Shown: positions 1-8,664, numbered from the stretch's first letter. The stretch: 64,000 nucleotides of DNA from Amycolatopsis oliviviridis (GCF_014654365.1 NZ_BNAY01000001.1:310001-374000); one strand, 5' to 3'. Notes: a model not told the origin generated them from the sequence alone. Made by a program: numbers and translations.

Positions 1-3
1 CGT

Positions 4-465
4 TCACACGCGGGAGGATCCGGCGATCGCGGTGACCTTGATCTCCACCCGCATTCCCGGGGCGCCGAGGGCCGGGACGCCGAGTTCGGTCCAGATCGGC
101 GCGCGGTCGCCCATGTGCTTGCGGAACTGTTCGACCATGACGCGGCCGTGGGTGTCGCCGATGAACCCGGGGGTTTCCGGGACGTGGTACGAGTCCACGG
201 AGATGACGTCGCGCCAGGTGGCGCCTGCGCTGGCGAGCGCCTTCTCGACGTTCTCGAAGGTCTGGACGATTTCGGCTTCGAGGTCCTCGGGGAAGGTGGG
301 GAAGGGCAGATCGTCGGCCCAGCCGCCCTGGCCCGAGATCTCGACGCGATCGCCGACGCGCACCGCCTGGCTGTAGCGCATCTCGGGCAGGAGCCGTTCG
401 CCGTGGCCGGGAGTGACGAAGAACTGCGGCTGGGTCCGGGTGGTGTTCTCGTTGACTTCATGCAT
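4..465 (-). CDS. RidA/YjgF-family protein
   Basis: 153-residue protein of the RidA/YjgF/Rid fold. The family includes enamine/imine deaminases that clear reactive PLP-enzyme intermediates, but many members have other, unknown roles. Visible family features are the N-terminal YSQAVRVGDRVEISGQGG strand pair, the central DVISVDSYHV helix-strand and the C-terminal GMRVEIKVTA strand. At about 150 residues it is slightly longer than the usual 120-130. The ATG at 465 lies inside one of two identical inverted repeats and is divergent from the MarR gene at 530, so the pair is very likely a repressor and its target. Target autoregulation is inferred; the substrate cannot be read from the sequence. Confidence 0.88.
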   Translation of the reverse strand: MHEVNENTTRTQPQFFVTPGHGERLLPEMRYSQAVRVGDRVEISGQGGWADDLPFPTFPEDLEAEIVQTFENVEKALASAGATWRDVISVDSYHVPETPGFIGDTHGRVMVEQFRKHMGDRAPIWTELGVPALGAPGMRVEIKVTAIAGSSRV

Positions 466-471
466 GAAGTC
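454..471. promoter_or_regulatory. MarR operator candidate 1
   Basis: Inverted repeat GACTTCA-TGCA-TGAAGTC; the palindrome extends two bases further on each side. It covers the start codon of the RidA gene, so a bound regulator would block that gene. The same arms recur at 487-504, centre to centre 33 bp away, about three helical turns. Confidence 0.75.
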
Positions 472-486
472 AACTTAGCACGATTT

Positions 487-504
487 GACTTCACGTGTGA
501 AGTC
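487..504. promoter_or_regulatory. MarR operator candidate 2
   Basis: Second copy of the inverted repeat, GACTTCA-CGTG-TGAAGTC, with the same 7-bp arms and a 4-bp spacer. It sits 26 bp before the marR start codon, fitting autorepression of the divergent regulator. Seen directly; the protein that binds is inferred from position. Confidence 0.75.
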
Positions 505-529
505 GCGCGGTTCTCGGTAGAGTTCCGCC

Positions 530-1006
530 ATGGCCACCTCGGACCCGGATGAAGCGCTGTGGCTGAACGCTGCCGAGAAGGAGGCCTGGACCGGACTGGT
601 CTCCCTGGTCCTCCTGCTGCCGGGGCGGCTGGAGTCGCCGCTGCAGCACGACGCCGGGCTGACGCTGTTCGAGTACCTGGCCCTCAGCCATATTTCGGAA
701 GCCCCGGAACGACGGCTGCGGATGAGCGAACTGGCCTACCTCGCCAACGGCTCGCTGTCCCGTCTGTCCAATGTGGTCAAACGGTTCGAGCAACGCGGGT
801 GGATGGAGCGGACACCCGATCCCGACGACGGCCGGTACACCCTCGCGATGCTCACGGACGCGGGCTACGACGTGGTCGTCGCGGCGGCGCCCACGCACGT
901 CCGTTCGGTGCGGGACCTCGTACTCGACCCGTTGACCGCGGAGGATCAGGAAGCACTGGCCCGCATCGCCGCGAAGCTGCGCATACGGCCCGCCGACCTC
1001 GCGTAG
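530..1006 (+). CDS. MarR-family transcriptional regulator
   Basis: 158-residue winged-helix regulator. The MarR DNA-binding core is visible: RMSELAYLANGSLSRLSNVVKRFEQRGW (helix-turn-helix) is followed by the wing with the family's DPDDGRYTLAMLTDAG (normally D-x-R-G/D-R). The N-terminal helices that form the dimer and ligand pocket are intact, with EYLALSHI matching the usual 'eyrvLaaL' segment. Divergent from the RidA gene across a 64-bp region that contains two identical palindromes, so it probably represses both. The ligand is unknown. Start ATG at 530 follows GTAGAG-type weak spacing; no better in-frame start precedes it. Confidence 0.9.
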   Translation: MATSDPDEALWLNAAEKEAWTGLVSLVLLLPGRLESPLQHDAGLTLFEYLALSHISEAPERRLRMSELAYLANGSLSRLSNVVKRFEQRGWMERTPDPDDGRYTLAMLTDAGYDVVVAAAPTHVRSVRDLVLDPLTAEDQEALARIAAKLRIRPADLA

Positions 1007-1038
1007 CCGATCGGTACCGGGCGCTTGCCTGCTTGCCT

Positions 1039-1093
1039 GTACATGAAGGCCCCCTTGCTTGCGCCTATCGCAAGGAAGGGGGCCTTCATGTAC
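1039..1093. repeat. GAAGGCCCCCTT intergenic hairpin, copy 1
   Basis: Long inverted repeat: arms of 18 bp beginning GTACATGAAGGCCCCCTT around a short loop, placed after the marR stop codon. A near-identical element lies at 9882-9936 and related ones at 9821-9841 and 22470-22520. There is no T-tract, so it would be a GC-hairpin type terminator or a dispersed palindromic repeat. Confidence 0.85.
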
Positions 1094-1464
1094 TTGGGTC
1101 GCTGTGAAGGTCGAGGTCTCGCCAAGGTGACGGCCGCCGCTTGCGTTGCGACATTCGGGGCCTATTCGCGCCCGAAGTCCCGCACGAAATCGGGTTCCGC
1201 GCGGCCAAGCGGTCACGGAAAACGTGGAAATGCCAGACCTTTCTCACGCTGGTGAGTGAGCGGTGCCAGAGATCTTTCCACTTCCTGGCCTAGCGCGGAC
1301 ATGGTCCCAGTAGGCCGGATTCGCGGTAACAGCCCGTTGAGCAGCTTGACATGGGGCGCTCCGGGTGACGTTCGCGTAATGCGCTAACGAAATGCGGATC
1401 GTTCCGTCTTTCTCAGGAAGCTCACAGGAATTCCACCTGGGGCCTGGTCTCGAAAGGGAAACCC
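1094..1464. other. gene-free stretch with possible promoter
   Basis: About 370 bp without a convincing gene. It contains TTGACA at 1346-1351, with no strong -10 hexamer at 17 bp but a TAAT further on (1377-1380). This may be the promoter of the downstream secreted protein gene. Nothing else recognised. Confidence 0.4.
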
Positions 1465-3339
1465 ATGTCACGAAGACCACTGCTCGTCGTCCTGACCGCC
1501 GTGACGGCGATGCTCACGTCCACCGCGGTCGCCGCTGCGGCCCCGCCAGGGGTGGACCCGGCCACCGTCGACCTGACCCTCAACGCGGGGCAGAGCACGA
1601 CCGTGACCAAGAACGTGACGACCTCGGCGGTACCGCCGAACCCCGACCTCGTCCTGCTCGCCGACACCACGGGCAGCATGGGCGGGCCGATCGGCAACGT
1701 CCGGTCGAACGCCAGCGCCATCACCGGTGACGTCCTGGCCGCGCAGCCGACCGCGAAGTTCGGCGTCGCCGAGTACAAGGACTTCACCGATTCGGTGCCC
1801 TTCAAGGTGAATCAAGGGATCACCGGCGATACCACCGCGGTCCAGGCGGGAATCGACCAGTGGGTGGCCTCGGGCGGTGGCGACACCCCGGAAGCGAACC
1901 TGAACGCCCTCTATCAGCTGGCCACCGGAGCGGTCGACTTCCGGCCGGACGGTACTCGCATCATCGCGTGGTTCGGCGACGCGCCGTCGCACGATCCGAG
2001 CGGCGGGCACACCCTGGCCCAGACCATCGCGGCGCTGCAGGCGGCGAAGATCCGCGTGGTCGCCGTCAACGTCGGGGCGCTCGATTCCACCGGGCAGGCC
2101 TCCGCGATCACCTCGGCCACGGGGGGCGTGCTGCTGAACAACGTCCCTGCCGGCCAGGTCTCCCAAGCGATCCTGGACGGCATCAAGTCCATCGAGGTCA
2201 CGGTGACCCCGAAGGTGACCAGCTGCGATCCGCAGCTCACGGTCACCAACGATCCCGGCAGCATCAAGGTGACCAGCGGCGACGTCGCCACGTTCACCGA
2301 GACGATCAAAGCGTCGGCCGGCGCCGCGCCCGGTACCTACCACTGTGTCGTCGACTACCAGGTCGACGGCATCTCGCGGGGGTACATCGAGAACACGACC
2401 GTGCGCGTGCTCGGGTTGAGCATCAACGACGTGTCGGTCGACGAAGGCTCGGGCGGAGCCCAGGTCCCGGCGACCTTCACGGTGTCGCTGCTCGGCGGCC
2501 CCAGCCCGAACCCGGTGACGGTCAAGTACGCGACCGCCAACGGCACCGCGACCGCGCCCGCCGACTACGCGACGGCGAGCGGGACCGTCACGTTCGCCCC
2601 GGGCCAGACGGCCAAACCGGTGACTGTACTGGTCAACCCGGACACCGTCGACGAGCCGAACGAGACGTTCACGGTGACTCTCTCGGCCCCGTCGGGCGCC
2701 GGGCTGATCGACGCGACCGGGGTCGGCACGATCGTCGACGACGACCGTGACGGCGTCTTCTCCTGCACGGGCACCGCGGCGAACGTCCTCGGGGTGACCG
2801 CGGCGCAGGCGAATCCGGCGAACCTGCCGTGTGCCGACGACAATCGCACCGTCGCCGCCGCGACGCTCAACGCGGGGCTGATCAAGGTGGAGACCCAGGT
2901 GCTGACCGCGTCGACCGATCTCACGCCGGACGACCAGTCGGCGGCTCCGGCCGCGGGCGATCGCGCGCTGGCGTCGGCCAAGATCGACAAGACGGTGATC
3001 AGCACGCTCGGGCTGAAGATCGAACTCGGCGTGATCCAGTCGCAGGCCACCGCGACCTGTCAGCCGTCGCCGGGCGGGCTCGCCCCGGTCCTGGCGGGCA
3101 GTTCGAACGTCGCCTCGCTGAAGATCAACGGCGAGTCGATCACGGTGGGCTCGGCACCGCTGACCATTCCGCTGTTCATCGGCTCGCTGAAGATCAACGG
3201 CCAGACGATCGCGAACGGCGTCGTGAAGCAGCAGGCCGTCGCGCTGGACACCGCGCTCGCGAAGATCGTGCTCGCGGAATCGCAGGCCGACGTGCACGGC
3301 ACCGCCGCGCATCCGGCGGGTAACCCCTGCCGGCGCTGA
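1465..3339 (+). CDS. secreted von Willebrand A / Calx-beta domain protein
   Basis: 624-residue exported protein. Residues 1-26 form a Sec signal peptide ending in a run of alanines (AVAAAAP). A von Willebrand factor A domain follows (about 58-230), with the metal-ion-dependent adhesion site DTTGSMG starting at residue 67, then a second TPEANLNAL segment and FGDAPSHD near the family's third metal ligand. Residues about 320-430 are a Calx-beta domain (SVDEGSG..ATFTVSL, ADYATASGTVTFAPGQT, DEPNETFTVTL, GTIVDDD). The C-terminal 190 residues, with paired SLKING(E/Q) repeats, resemble 'choice-of-anchor' surface modules. A metal-dependent adhesin or matrix role is inferred. Preceded by GGAAA-type ribosome site and followed by a strong hairpin. 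Confidence 0.82.
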   Translation: MSRRPLLVVLTAVTAMLTSTAVAAAAPPGVDPATVDLTLNAGQSTTVTKNVTTSAVPPNPDLVLLADTTGSMGGPIGNVRSNASAITGDVLAAQPTAKFGVAEYKDFTDSVPFKVNQGITGDTTAVQAGIDQWVASGGGDTPEANLNALYQLATGAVDFRPDGTRIIAWFGDAPSHDPSGGHTLAQTIAALQAAKIRVVAVNVGALDSTGQASAITSATGGVLLNNVPAGQVSQAILDGIKSIEVTVTPKVTSCDPQLTVTNDPGSIKVTSGDVATFTETIKASAGAAPGTYHCVVDYQVDGISRGYIENTTVRVLGLSINDVSVDEGSGGAQVPATFTVSLLGGPSPNPVTVKYATANGTATAPADYATASGTVTFAPGQTAKPVTVLVNPDTVDEPNETFTVTLSAPSGAGLIDATGVGTIVDDDRDGVFSCTGTAANVLGVTAAQANPANLPCADDNRTVAAATLNAGLIKVETQVLTASTDLTPDDQSAAPAAGDRALASAKIDKTVISTLGLKIELGVIQSQATATCQPSPGGLAPVLAGSSNVASLKINGESITVGSAPLTIPLFIGSLKINGQTIANGVVKQQAVALDTALAKIVLAESQADVHGTAAHPAGNPCRR

Positions 3340-3353
3340 TCCGGTGAGACCGG

Positions 3354-3384
3354 CCGGGCGGACGGGAAACCCCCGTCCGCCCGG
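3354..3384. terminator. bidirectional terminator hairpin
   Basis: Perfect 13-bp stem CCGGGCGGACGGG around a 5-base loop, lying exactly between the convergent vWA gene and beta-lactamase gene. Probably terminates both; no T-run. Confidence 0.8.
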
Positions 3385-3388
3385 TGGG

Positions 3389-4291
3389 TCAGGGAAGGAC
3401 TTTGACGGCGGCCGCGGTGGCTTGCGCGAGCAGCTTGTTGTCGATCTTCGCGTCCTTGGTGGCCCGGTCGGTCAGGACCGAGATGACGATCGGGGCCCGG
3501 TCCGGCGGCCACACGACCCCGATGTCGTTGCGTGTCCCGTATCCCGCCGTGCCGGTCTTGTCCGCGACCGGCCAGCCGGGGACCCCGGCGCGGATGTTCT
3601 CGTCGCCGGTGGTGTTGGCGCGCATCATGTCGACCAGGATCTTGCGTTTGTCCTCGGGCAGGGCATCGCCGAGGGCGAAGGCGCGCAAGTCGGCGGCGAG
3701 GGCGCGAGGCGTGCTGGTGTCCCGTTTGTCGCCCGGGAAGGTGTCGTTGAGGTCGGGTTCGATCCGGTCGGCGTGGCTCGTGGTGTCGCCGATCCCGCGC
3801 AGCACCGCGTTGAGACCCTCGGGGCCGCCGAGCTCGCGGAAGAGCAGGTTCCCGCCGGTGTTGTCGCTGTAGCGAAGGGTGGCGTCGATGACCGCGCGCA
3901 GCGGCATGCCGGTCGCGACGTGCTTCTCGGTGACCGGCGAGTTGGAGACGAGGTCCTGCTGGCCGTAGGTCACCGTCCGGTCCAGGTCGGCGACTGGTGT
4001 CCGCTGCAGGACGCCGCCGGCGGTGAACACCTTGTGCGTCGAGGCGTAGGCGAACCGCTCGTCGGCGCGGAAAGTGACTTCGCGGCCGGTCGCGGTGTCG
4101 ATCGCGTACACCCCGAGCCGGGCGCCGAAGGTGCGTTCGAGCTGCTCGAAGTCGGCCTGTGCGGACGCCGCGACCGCGGAGGCGGCGGGAGTGGCGGCAG
4201 GCGGCTGCGGGGGAGCGGGCGTGGAACACGCGGCGAGTGACACGGCCGAGAGCGCCAGGAGGGCCGCCCACCGGCGAGAAGTGACGGACAC
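3389..4291 (-). CDS. bla: class A beta-lactamase, lipoprotein
   Basis: 300-residue serine beta-lactamase (penicillin hydrolase). All class A motifs are present: STHK with the nucleophile Ser84, SDN at 142-144, the omega-loop general base Glu178 in RIEPDLND, and KTG at 245-247. The N-terminus has a short hydrophobic segment ending in the lipobox L-A-A-C (Cys22), so it should be anchored on the outer face of the membrane. The GTG start at 4291 was chosen because AAAGGA lies 6 bases upstream and gives a normal signal peptide. It is divergent from a LysR regulator and a second beta-lactamase-like gene, the arrangement of the inducible blaL locus of Streptomyces cacaoi, so induction by beta-lactams or cell-wall stress is likely. 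Confidence 0.95.
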   Translation of the reverse strand: MSVTSRRWAALLALSAVSLAACSTPAPPQPPAATPAASAVAASAQADFEQLERTFGARLGVYAIDTATGREVTFRADERFAYASTHKVFTAGGVLQRTPVADLDRTVTYGQQDLVSNSPVTEKHVATGMPLRAVIDATLRYSDNTGGNLLFRELGGPEGLNAVLRGIGDTTSHADRIEPDLNDTFPGDKRDTSTPRALAADLRAFALGDALPEDKRKILVDMMRANTTGDENIRAGVPGWPVADKTGTAGYGTRNDIGVVWPPDRAPIVISVLTDRATKDAKIDNKLLAQATAAAVKVLP

Positions 4292-4342
4292 GGTGATTCC
4301 TTTCAAGATCGTTCGATGTCCGCAGTCTGGCCAGCGCCGCTC

Positions 4343-4357
4343 ATGCTGTCCAAGACA
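4343..4357. promoter_or_regulatory. LysR box candidate in bla-blaA intergenic region
   Basis: ATGCTGTCCAAGACA, containing the inverted repeat TGTC-CAA-GACA, lies about midway between the divergent beta-lactamase and LysR genes. The identical 15-mer is found at 33884-33898 upstream of the second divergent LysR gene in this window. Either a LysR-binding half site or a shared promoter element (TTGGAC on the minus strand). Confidence 0.55.
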
Positions 4358-4398
4358 CGAATGACCTGTTCCATGCGAATAATGCATAGTATGTGGTC

Positions 4399-5274
4399 GT
4401 GGACCTGATCGGCAGCTGCCGGGCGTTCGTGAGCGTGAGTGAGGCGGGGACCTTCACCGCGGGAGCCGCGCTCGCCCGCATCCCCCAACCGGTGGCGAGC
4501 CGCCGGATCGCCGCCCTGGAAGGGCATTTCGGCGAGCGGCTGTTCGACCGCTCGACCCGCCGTGCGCGGCTCACCCCGTTCGGCCGCGACATGCTGCCGT
4601 CGGCGAAACGGCTGGTGGCCTTGGCCGACGCGATGGAGCACGACGCGCAGCGCGCCAAACTGCGTCCGCTGCGGCTCGCGATGCCGGAGACCTGCACCAC
4701 CCGCGAGCTCGCCGAACTCGACGCGGCGGCAAGGACACTGGACGTCTTCCTGGAACTCCGGCAGGCCCCGCCGAGAGAACGAGTGGAACTCATGCGCACG
4801 CAAGAGGTTCGTGCGGCACTCACCGTCGTCCCGGCCGAAGAAGGCGCGTGGAAGGTCGTCCTCGGCCTGGCGGGCACGGGCGGGCCGCGAGCGGGTTCAC
4901 TGCACCTGGAAACGTTGCGGGTCGGCCGGTCCGGCGGTGCGCCTCGCCGGGTCTGGATCCAGCCCGAGGACGACGTGCCGCATGTCCGGGACCGGCTGTT
5001 CCGGATCCGCGATTCGGTGGGGCTGCGGCCCGCGCAGGTCTCCGTCGCCGATTCGCTCACCGCCGCCGCGGCGGCCGTGTTCGGCTCGGACGATCTGCTG
5101 CTGTGTTCGCCATCCCAGGCCACCGAACTCGGCCTGGGATGGCGGCCCATCGGCGAGATCCGGCTCGCGCGCGGTTACGAGATCACGGCGGGCCTCGGCG
5201 AGGACGCGCAGCGGATCAGGGGACGCTTGTGGTCCGACATCGCCCGGTGCCTGGGCGCGGAGGAGACGACATGA
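4399..5274 (+). CDS. blaA: LysR-family regulator of beta-lactamase (BlaA-like)
   Basis: About 291-residue LysR regulator. The winged helix-turn-helix is clear near the N-terminus: FVSVSEAGTFTAGAALARIPQPVASRRIAALE, then GERLFDRSTRRARLTPFG. The rest is the effector-binding alpha/beta domain. The GTG at 4399 puts the protein start (VDLIGSCRAF) where LysR proteins normally begin; GTG 4393 is an alternative two codons upstream. Its stop overlaps the ATG of the next gene (ATGA), so the two are translationally coupled. By position and partner genes it matches BlaA of S. cacaoi, the activator of blaL; function here is inferred from this conserved layout. Confidence 0.88.
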   Translation: MDLIGSCRAFVSVSEAGTFTAGAALARIPQPVASRRIAALEGHFGERLFDRSTRRARLTPFGRDMLPSAKRLVALADAMEHDAQRAKLRPLRLAMPETCTTRELAELDAAARTLDVFLELRQAPPRERVELMRTQEVRAALTVVPAEEGAWKVVLGLAGTGGPRAGSLHLETLRVGRSGGAPRRVWIQPEDDVPHVRDRLFRIRDSVGLRPAQVSVADSLTAAAAAVFGSDDLLLCSPSQATELGLGWRPIGEIRLARGYEITAGLGEDAQRIRGRLWSDIARCLGAEETT

Positions 5275-6170
5275 ACACGGAAACGCTGCTCGCGCGGTCG
5301 CGGTCCGAACTGGACGACGGTGGCCTGCGCGGCTCGTTCCTGGTACGGGATCTGCGGACCGGATACGAGATCGGCATCGATCCCGAACTGGAGTTCCCGA
5401 GCGCGTCGCTGGTGAAGATCCCGCTCGCGACGGCGACCCTGGAGCGGATCCGCCGGGGGGAGCTGGACGGCTCGGCGCCGATCGACGTCGAGCCGGGCCG
5501 GGCCACCGCGCCGGGCCCGACCGGGCTGACCCGATTCCGGCATCCCGCGAGGGTGGCCATCGACGACCTCCTCTACCTCACCATGGCCATCAGCGACGAA
5601 ACCGCGGCGGACACGCTCTTCGCGCTGACACCTCCCGCCGAGGTCACCAGGATGACGCGCGAGTGGGGCGTTTCCGGGATCACCGCGCGGCATCCGGTCG
5701 CCGATCTCAGCGACACTCCCGCGGAGCGCTTCGACCCGACGGACGTCCATCTCGCGCACGCGCTCGCGATCACCGCGGGCACCGCCGGGCAAGGACATCC
5801 CGTTCCCCAGCTCGACGTCACGCGGGCGAGTTCCGGTTCGGCCCGCGCGTTCGCGAACCTGCTCGAAGCCCTGTGGAAGCCGTCCAAAGTGGACAATGAG
5901 GTGGCGGCGAGGGTGCGCGAGCTCATGGGACTCAACCTGCTGCGTCAACGGCTGAGCCCCGATTTCGTCTCCGACGCCACGAAATGGTCGTCGAAAACGG
6001 GCACCGTGCTGAACATGCGGCACGAGGTCGGGGTGGTCGAACACGCCGACGGCGGGATCTTCGCGATCGCCGCGCTGACCGCCTCGCGGGTCCCCGCGGC
6101 GATCCAGCCGGAGGCCGAAGTGCTGATGGCCCGGGTGGCGCGGGCACTCCGCGATCACCTGCGGGCGTGA
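5271..6170 (+). CDS. blaB: cytosolic beta-lactamase-like serine hydrolase (BlaB-like)
   Basis: 299-residue protein of the class A beta-lactamase/serine hydrolase fold without a signal peptide. The SxxK motif is SLVK (Ser46-Lys49), the SDN position reads SDE (108-110) and KTG is at 242-244. No clear omega-loop ExxLN glutamate is visible, so efficient lactam turnover is doubtful. In S. cacaoi the gene in this position, blaB, encodes a cytosolic penicillin-recognising-type protein needed with BlaA for induction rather than for resistance. The same sensor role is the best inference here. Overlaps blaA by four bases. Confidence 0.85.
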   Translation: MNTETLLARSRSELDDGGLRGSFLVRDLRTGYEIGIDPELEFPSASLVKIPLATATLERIRRGELDGSAPIDVEPGRATAPGPTGLTRFRHPARVAIDDLLYLTMAISDETAADTLFALTPPAEVTRMTREWGVSGITARHPVADLSDTPAERFDPTDVHLAHALAITAGTAGQGHPVPQLDVTRASSGSARAFANLLEALWKPSKVDNEVAARVRELMGLNLLRQRLSPDFVSDATKWSSKTGTVLNMRHEVGVVEHADGGIFAIAALTASRVPAAIQPEAEVLMARVARALRDHLRA

Positions 6171-6251
6171 CGGGCGCCACCGCGCCCGTTGTCACGAACT
6201 CCGTTTCTGCCCGGTTCCCAGGGGAAAGCACCGGCGAAAAGGAGGATCGGC

Positions 6252-6707
6252 ATGAAGGTCGTCATCGTGTGCGTTTCGGTGTCCCACGGCAACACGGCGC
6301 GGATCGCCGAGACCATGGCGAAGGCGCTCGACGCGCGGGTCGTGAGCCCCGAGGAGGTCGACCCGGCCGAACTCGACGCCTGTGACCTCGTGGGTTTCGG
6401 CTCGGGGATCTTCAACCTGGACCTCCATCCGCGCCTGCGCCGGTTCGTCCGGGAACTGCCGGAGAAGCAGCGGCGGAAGGCGTTCGTGTTCACCACGAGC
6501 GGTCTGCCCGAGCCGCCGTTCCGGCGCTACACCCGCCGTTTCGCGGAGACGCTCGGCCGGAAAGGCTTCGACGTCGTGGGGACGTTCACATGCCGGGCGT
6601 TCGACACCTGGCCGCCGTTCAAACTCGTCGGCGGGATCCGCAAAGACCGTCCCGGGACGGCGGATTTCGAGGCCGCGCGACGGTTCGCCGAAGGTCTCGG
6701 TGGTTGA
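6252..6707 (+). CDS. flavodoxin-family protein
   Basis: 151-residue short-chain flavodoxin-like protein. The N-terminal strand and FMN phosphate loop are visible as VVIVCVSVSHGNTARIAETM, close to the (S/T)xTGNT consensus but with SHGNT. The following GFGSGIF and TTSGLPE segments match the isoalloxazine-binding loops. Cytosolic electron carrier or a flavodoxin/quinone-reductase-like enzyme. The ATG at 6252 was chosen because an excellent AAAGGAGG ribosome site precedes it; upstream in-frame residues do not fit the fold. It stands alone, with 80 bp before and 129 bp after, and no partner suggests a pathway. Confidence 0.85.
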   Translation: MKVVIVCVSVSHGNTARIAETMAKALDARVVSPEEVDPAELDACDLVGFGSGIFNLDLHPRLRRFVRELPEKQRRKAFVFTTSGLPEPPFRRYTRRFAETLGRKGFDVVGTFTCRAFDTWPPFKLVGGIRKDRPGTADFEAARRFAEGLGG

Positions 6708-6836
6708 AGGCGATACCACCGCTCGGTGTCGAGATCCTGCCATGTCGGGTATCCGCCAGCTCCGGGCCGTGTGGGAAAGCTGATCACCCGTCTTTACTTC
6801 TCGTACGGACGTCGGGGGCTCCTGTCGAAAGGGAAC

Positions 6837-8645
6837 ATGGTGATCAGTAGTACGAGAAAGACGCGGAGAGGCACGGTGGCCGTCGTCGCCGGTGCGTTCC
6901 TGGCCTCGGGCCTGGTGCTGGCTCCCGCCGCGGGTGCGGCTCCCGCGGCCAAGGCCGACCCGGACACCGCCGCGCTCGCCGGTGCGCTGACCAACCAGGC
7001 CGTGGCCTGGGGCGAGTGCTCGTTCCCTTCGGTCGCCCCGGCGACGGAAGCCGAACTGAAGAAGGTCAAGGGCCTGGCCTGCGCCACCGTCCAGGTGCCG
7101 CGTGACTGGCACAACCCGCAGGACGGCAACACCATCGGCATTCGCGTCTCGAAGACCGCGACCGCCTACCCCGGCACCGGCAGGCAGGGCATCGCGCTGG
7201 TCAACCCGGGCGGACCCGGCGGCGAAGGCCTGCCGTGGGGCGCCGCGATGGCGATGCGCAGCCCCGTGCTGGCCTCGCAGTACGACTTCGTGGGCTTCGA
7301 CCCCCGCGGCGTCGGCCAGAGCACCCCGCTGACCTGCACCTACACCGTCCCGGACAGCACGGATCAGAATGTGATCAGCCGGGCGAAGGTCGAGGGCTGC
7401 CTGAAGAACCCGCTGACGAAGTTCGTCACCACCGAGCAGACCACGTACGACATGGACTTCATCCGGGTGCTGCTCGGCGAGAAGAAGACCAGCTACATCG
7501 GCTACTCGTACGGCACGTGGCTCGGCACCTGGTACGCCACCACGTTCCCGGGCAAGGCGCACCGGTTCCTGCTCGACTCGTCGACCGACGCGAGCCGCTC
7601 GACGCTGGAGAAGACCTGGGACCTGCAGCCCCGCAGCCGTGACCGCCAGTTCCAGGAGGCGCTGCTGCCTTACGTCGCGCGCAACGACGCCAAGTACAAG
7701 GCGGGCACCGACCCGCTCGAGATCCGCCGCAACTGGGAGAAGGCGGGCGGCACCCGGGAATTCGCGGGCATGCTCTACGCAGCCTGGTTCATCATCCCGG
7801 CGATGTACGACACCACGCAGTATCCGTCGGCGGCCTCGATGGTGGCCGCGGTGGCCAAGGGACCGGCGCCCGCCGGGACCGACGCGCAGAAGCTCGACCA
7901 GGTCGTCGCCAAGGCGCTGGCCACCCCCGGCCTGACCGACGCGAACAAGGCGTTCCTGACCAAGGCCAAGGGCAACGCGCTGGAGGCCATCGCGAAGAAG
8001 GACTCGGTCGAGCGCAAGGCGTCCTACCAGGGCGGCGCCGAGGTCGAGACCTGGGACGCGGCGTTCGAGGCGATCCGCTGCCAGGACGGCCAGTGGAACC
8101 AGAACCCGCACTACTGGACCTACTGGCAGGCCGACCTGACCGTGAACGCACCGTTCATCGCGCCGATCATGGCCCTCTCCGGCGCGCCGCTGTGCTCGTT
8201 CTGGCCGACCACCAACGCCAAGCCGGCGCCGGAGGCGAAGACGTTCCCGAAGCTGCTGATCGCGCAGACCGAGCTCGACGCGGCCACGCCGTACGAAGGC
8301 GCGCTCGCCACCGCTAACGGCCTGCCGGGCGCCAAGATGATCAGCGTCGACAACGAAGGCAGCCACGGGATCTTCCCGTACAACACCGACTGCGTCGACG
8401 ACCCGATCGTCGCCTACTTCCAGACCGGCCTCATGCCGAAGAAGAAGTTCACCGGCTGCCAGGGCCTGCCCCTGCCGGGTGAGGACAAGACGGTCGAGGT
8501 CGGCGGCAACCTCGGGCACGACGGGAAGATCAAGATCAAGATGATCACGCCCCAGGTGAAGAAGGCGAACGAGATCGTCCGCGAGCTGCTCGAAGGCACC
8601 GCCACGCCGGAAGCCGACGAGAAGGGGATGCCCGCGAACGCGTAG
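6837..8645 (+). CDS. secreted S33-family peptidase (tripeptidyl aminopeptidase type)
   Basis: 602-residue alpha/beta hydrolase of the S33 group that includes Streptomyces tripeptidyl aminopeptidase and the Slp proteins. It starts with a positively charged n-region (STRKTRRG) and a hydrophobic signal segment ending at AAGAAPA. The oxyanion region NPGGPGGEGL, the nucleophile elbow GYSYGTW (Ser224), the acidic residue in TELDAATPYEGA and the catalytic histidine in GSHGIFPYN are all present, and the C-terminal TAP-like lid/cap ends near residue 560. It should act outside the cell, releasing N-terminal tripeptides. ATG 6837 was chosen because AAAGGG precedes it and the signal peptide begins there. 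A hairpin terminator follows. Confidence 0.9.
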   Translation: MVISSTRKTRRGTVAVVAGAFLASGLVLAPAAGAAPAAKADPDTAALAGALTNQAVAWGECSFPSVAPATEAELKKVKGLACATVQVPRDWHNPQDGNTIGIRVSKTATAYPGTGRQGIALVNPGGPGGEGLPWGAAMAMRSPVLASQYDFVGFDPRGVGQSTPLTCTYTVPDSTDQNVISRAKVEGCLKNPLTKFVTTEQTTYDMDFIRVLLGEKKTSYIGYSYGTWLGTWYATTFPGKAHRFLLDSSTDASRSTLEKTWDLQPRSRDRQFQEALLPYVARNDAKYKAGTDPLEIRRNWEKAGGTREFAGMLYAAWFIIPAMYDTTQYPSAASMVAAVAKGPAPAGTDAQKLDQVVAKALATPGLTDANKAFLTKAKGNALEAIAKKDSVERKASYQGGAEVETWDAAFEAIRCQDGQWNQNPHYWTYWQADLTVNAPFIAPIMALSGAPLCSFWPTTNAKPAPEAKTFPKLLIAQTELDAATPYEGALATANGLPGAKMISVDNEGSHGIFPYNTDCVDDPIVAYFQTGLMPKKKFTGCQGLPLPGEDKTVEVGGNLGHDGKIKIKMITPQVKKANEIVRELLEGTATPEADEKGMPANA

Positions 8646-8664
8646 TCCCCGACAGCGCTGAAAC

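Noticed and set aside
5271..6170. Calling the second beta-lactamase-like gene a resistance enzyme
   Set aside because: No signal peptide and no clear catalytic omega-loop glutamate; the operon with LysR fits a sensor better.
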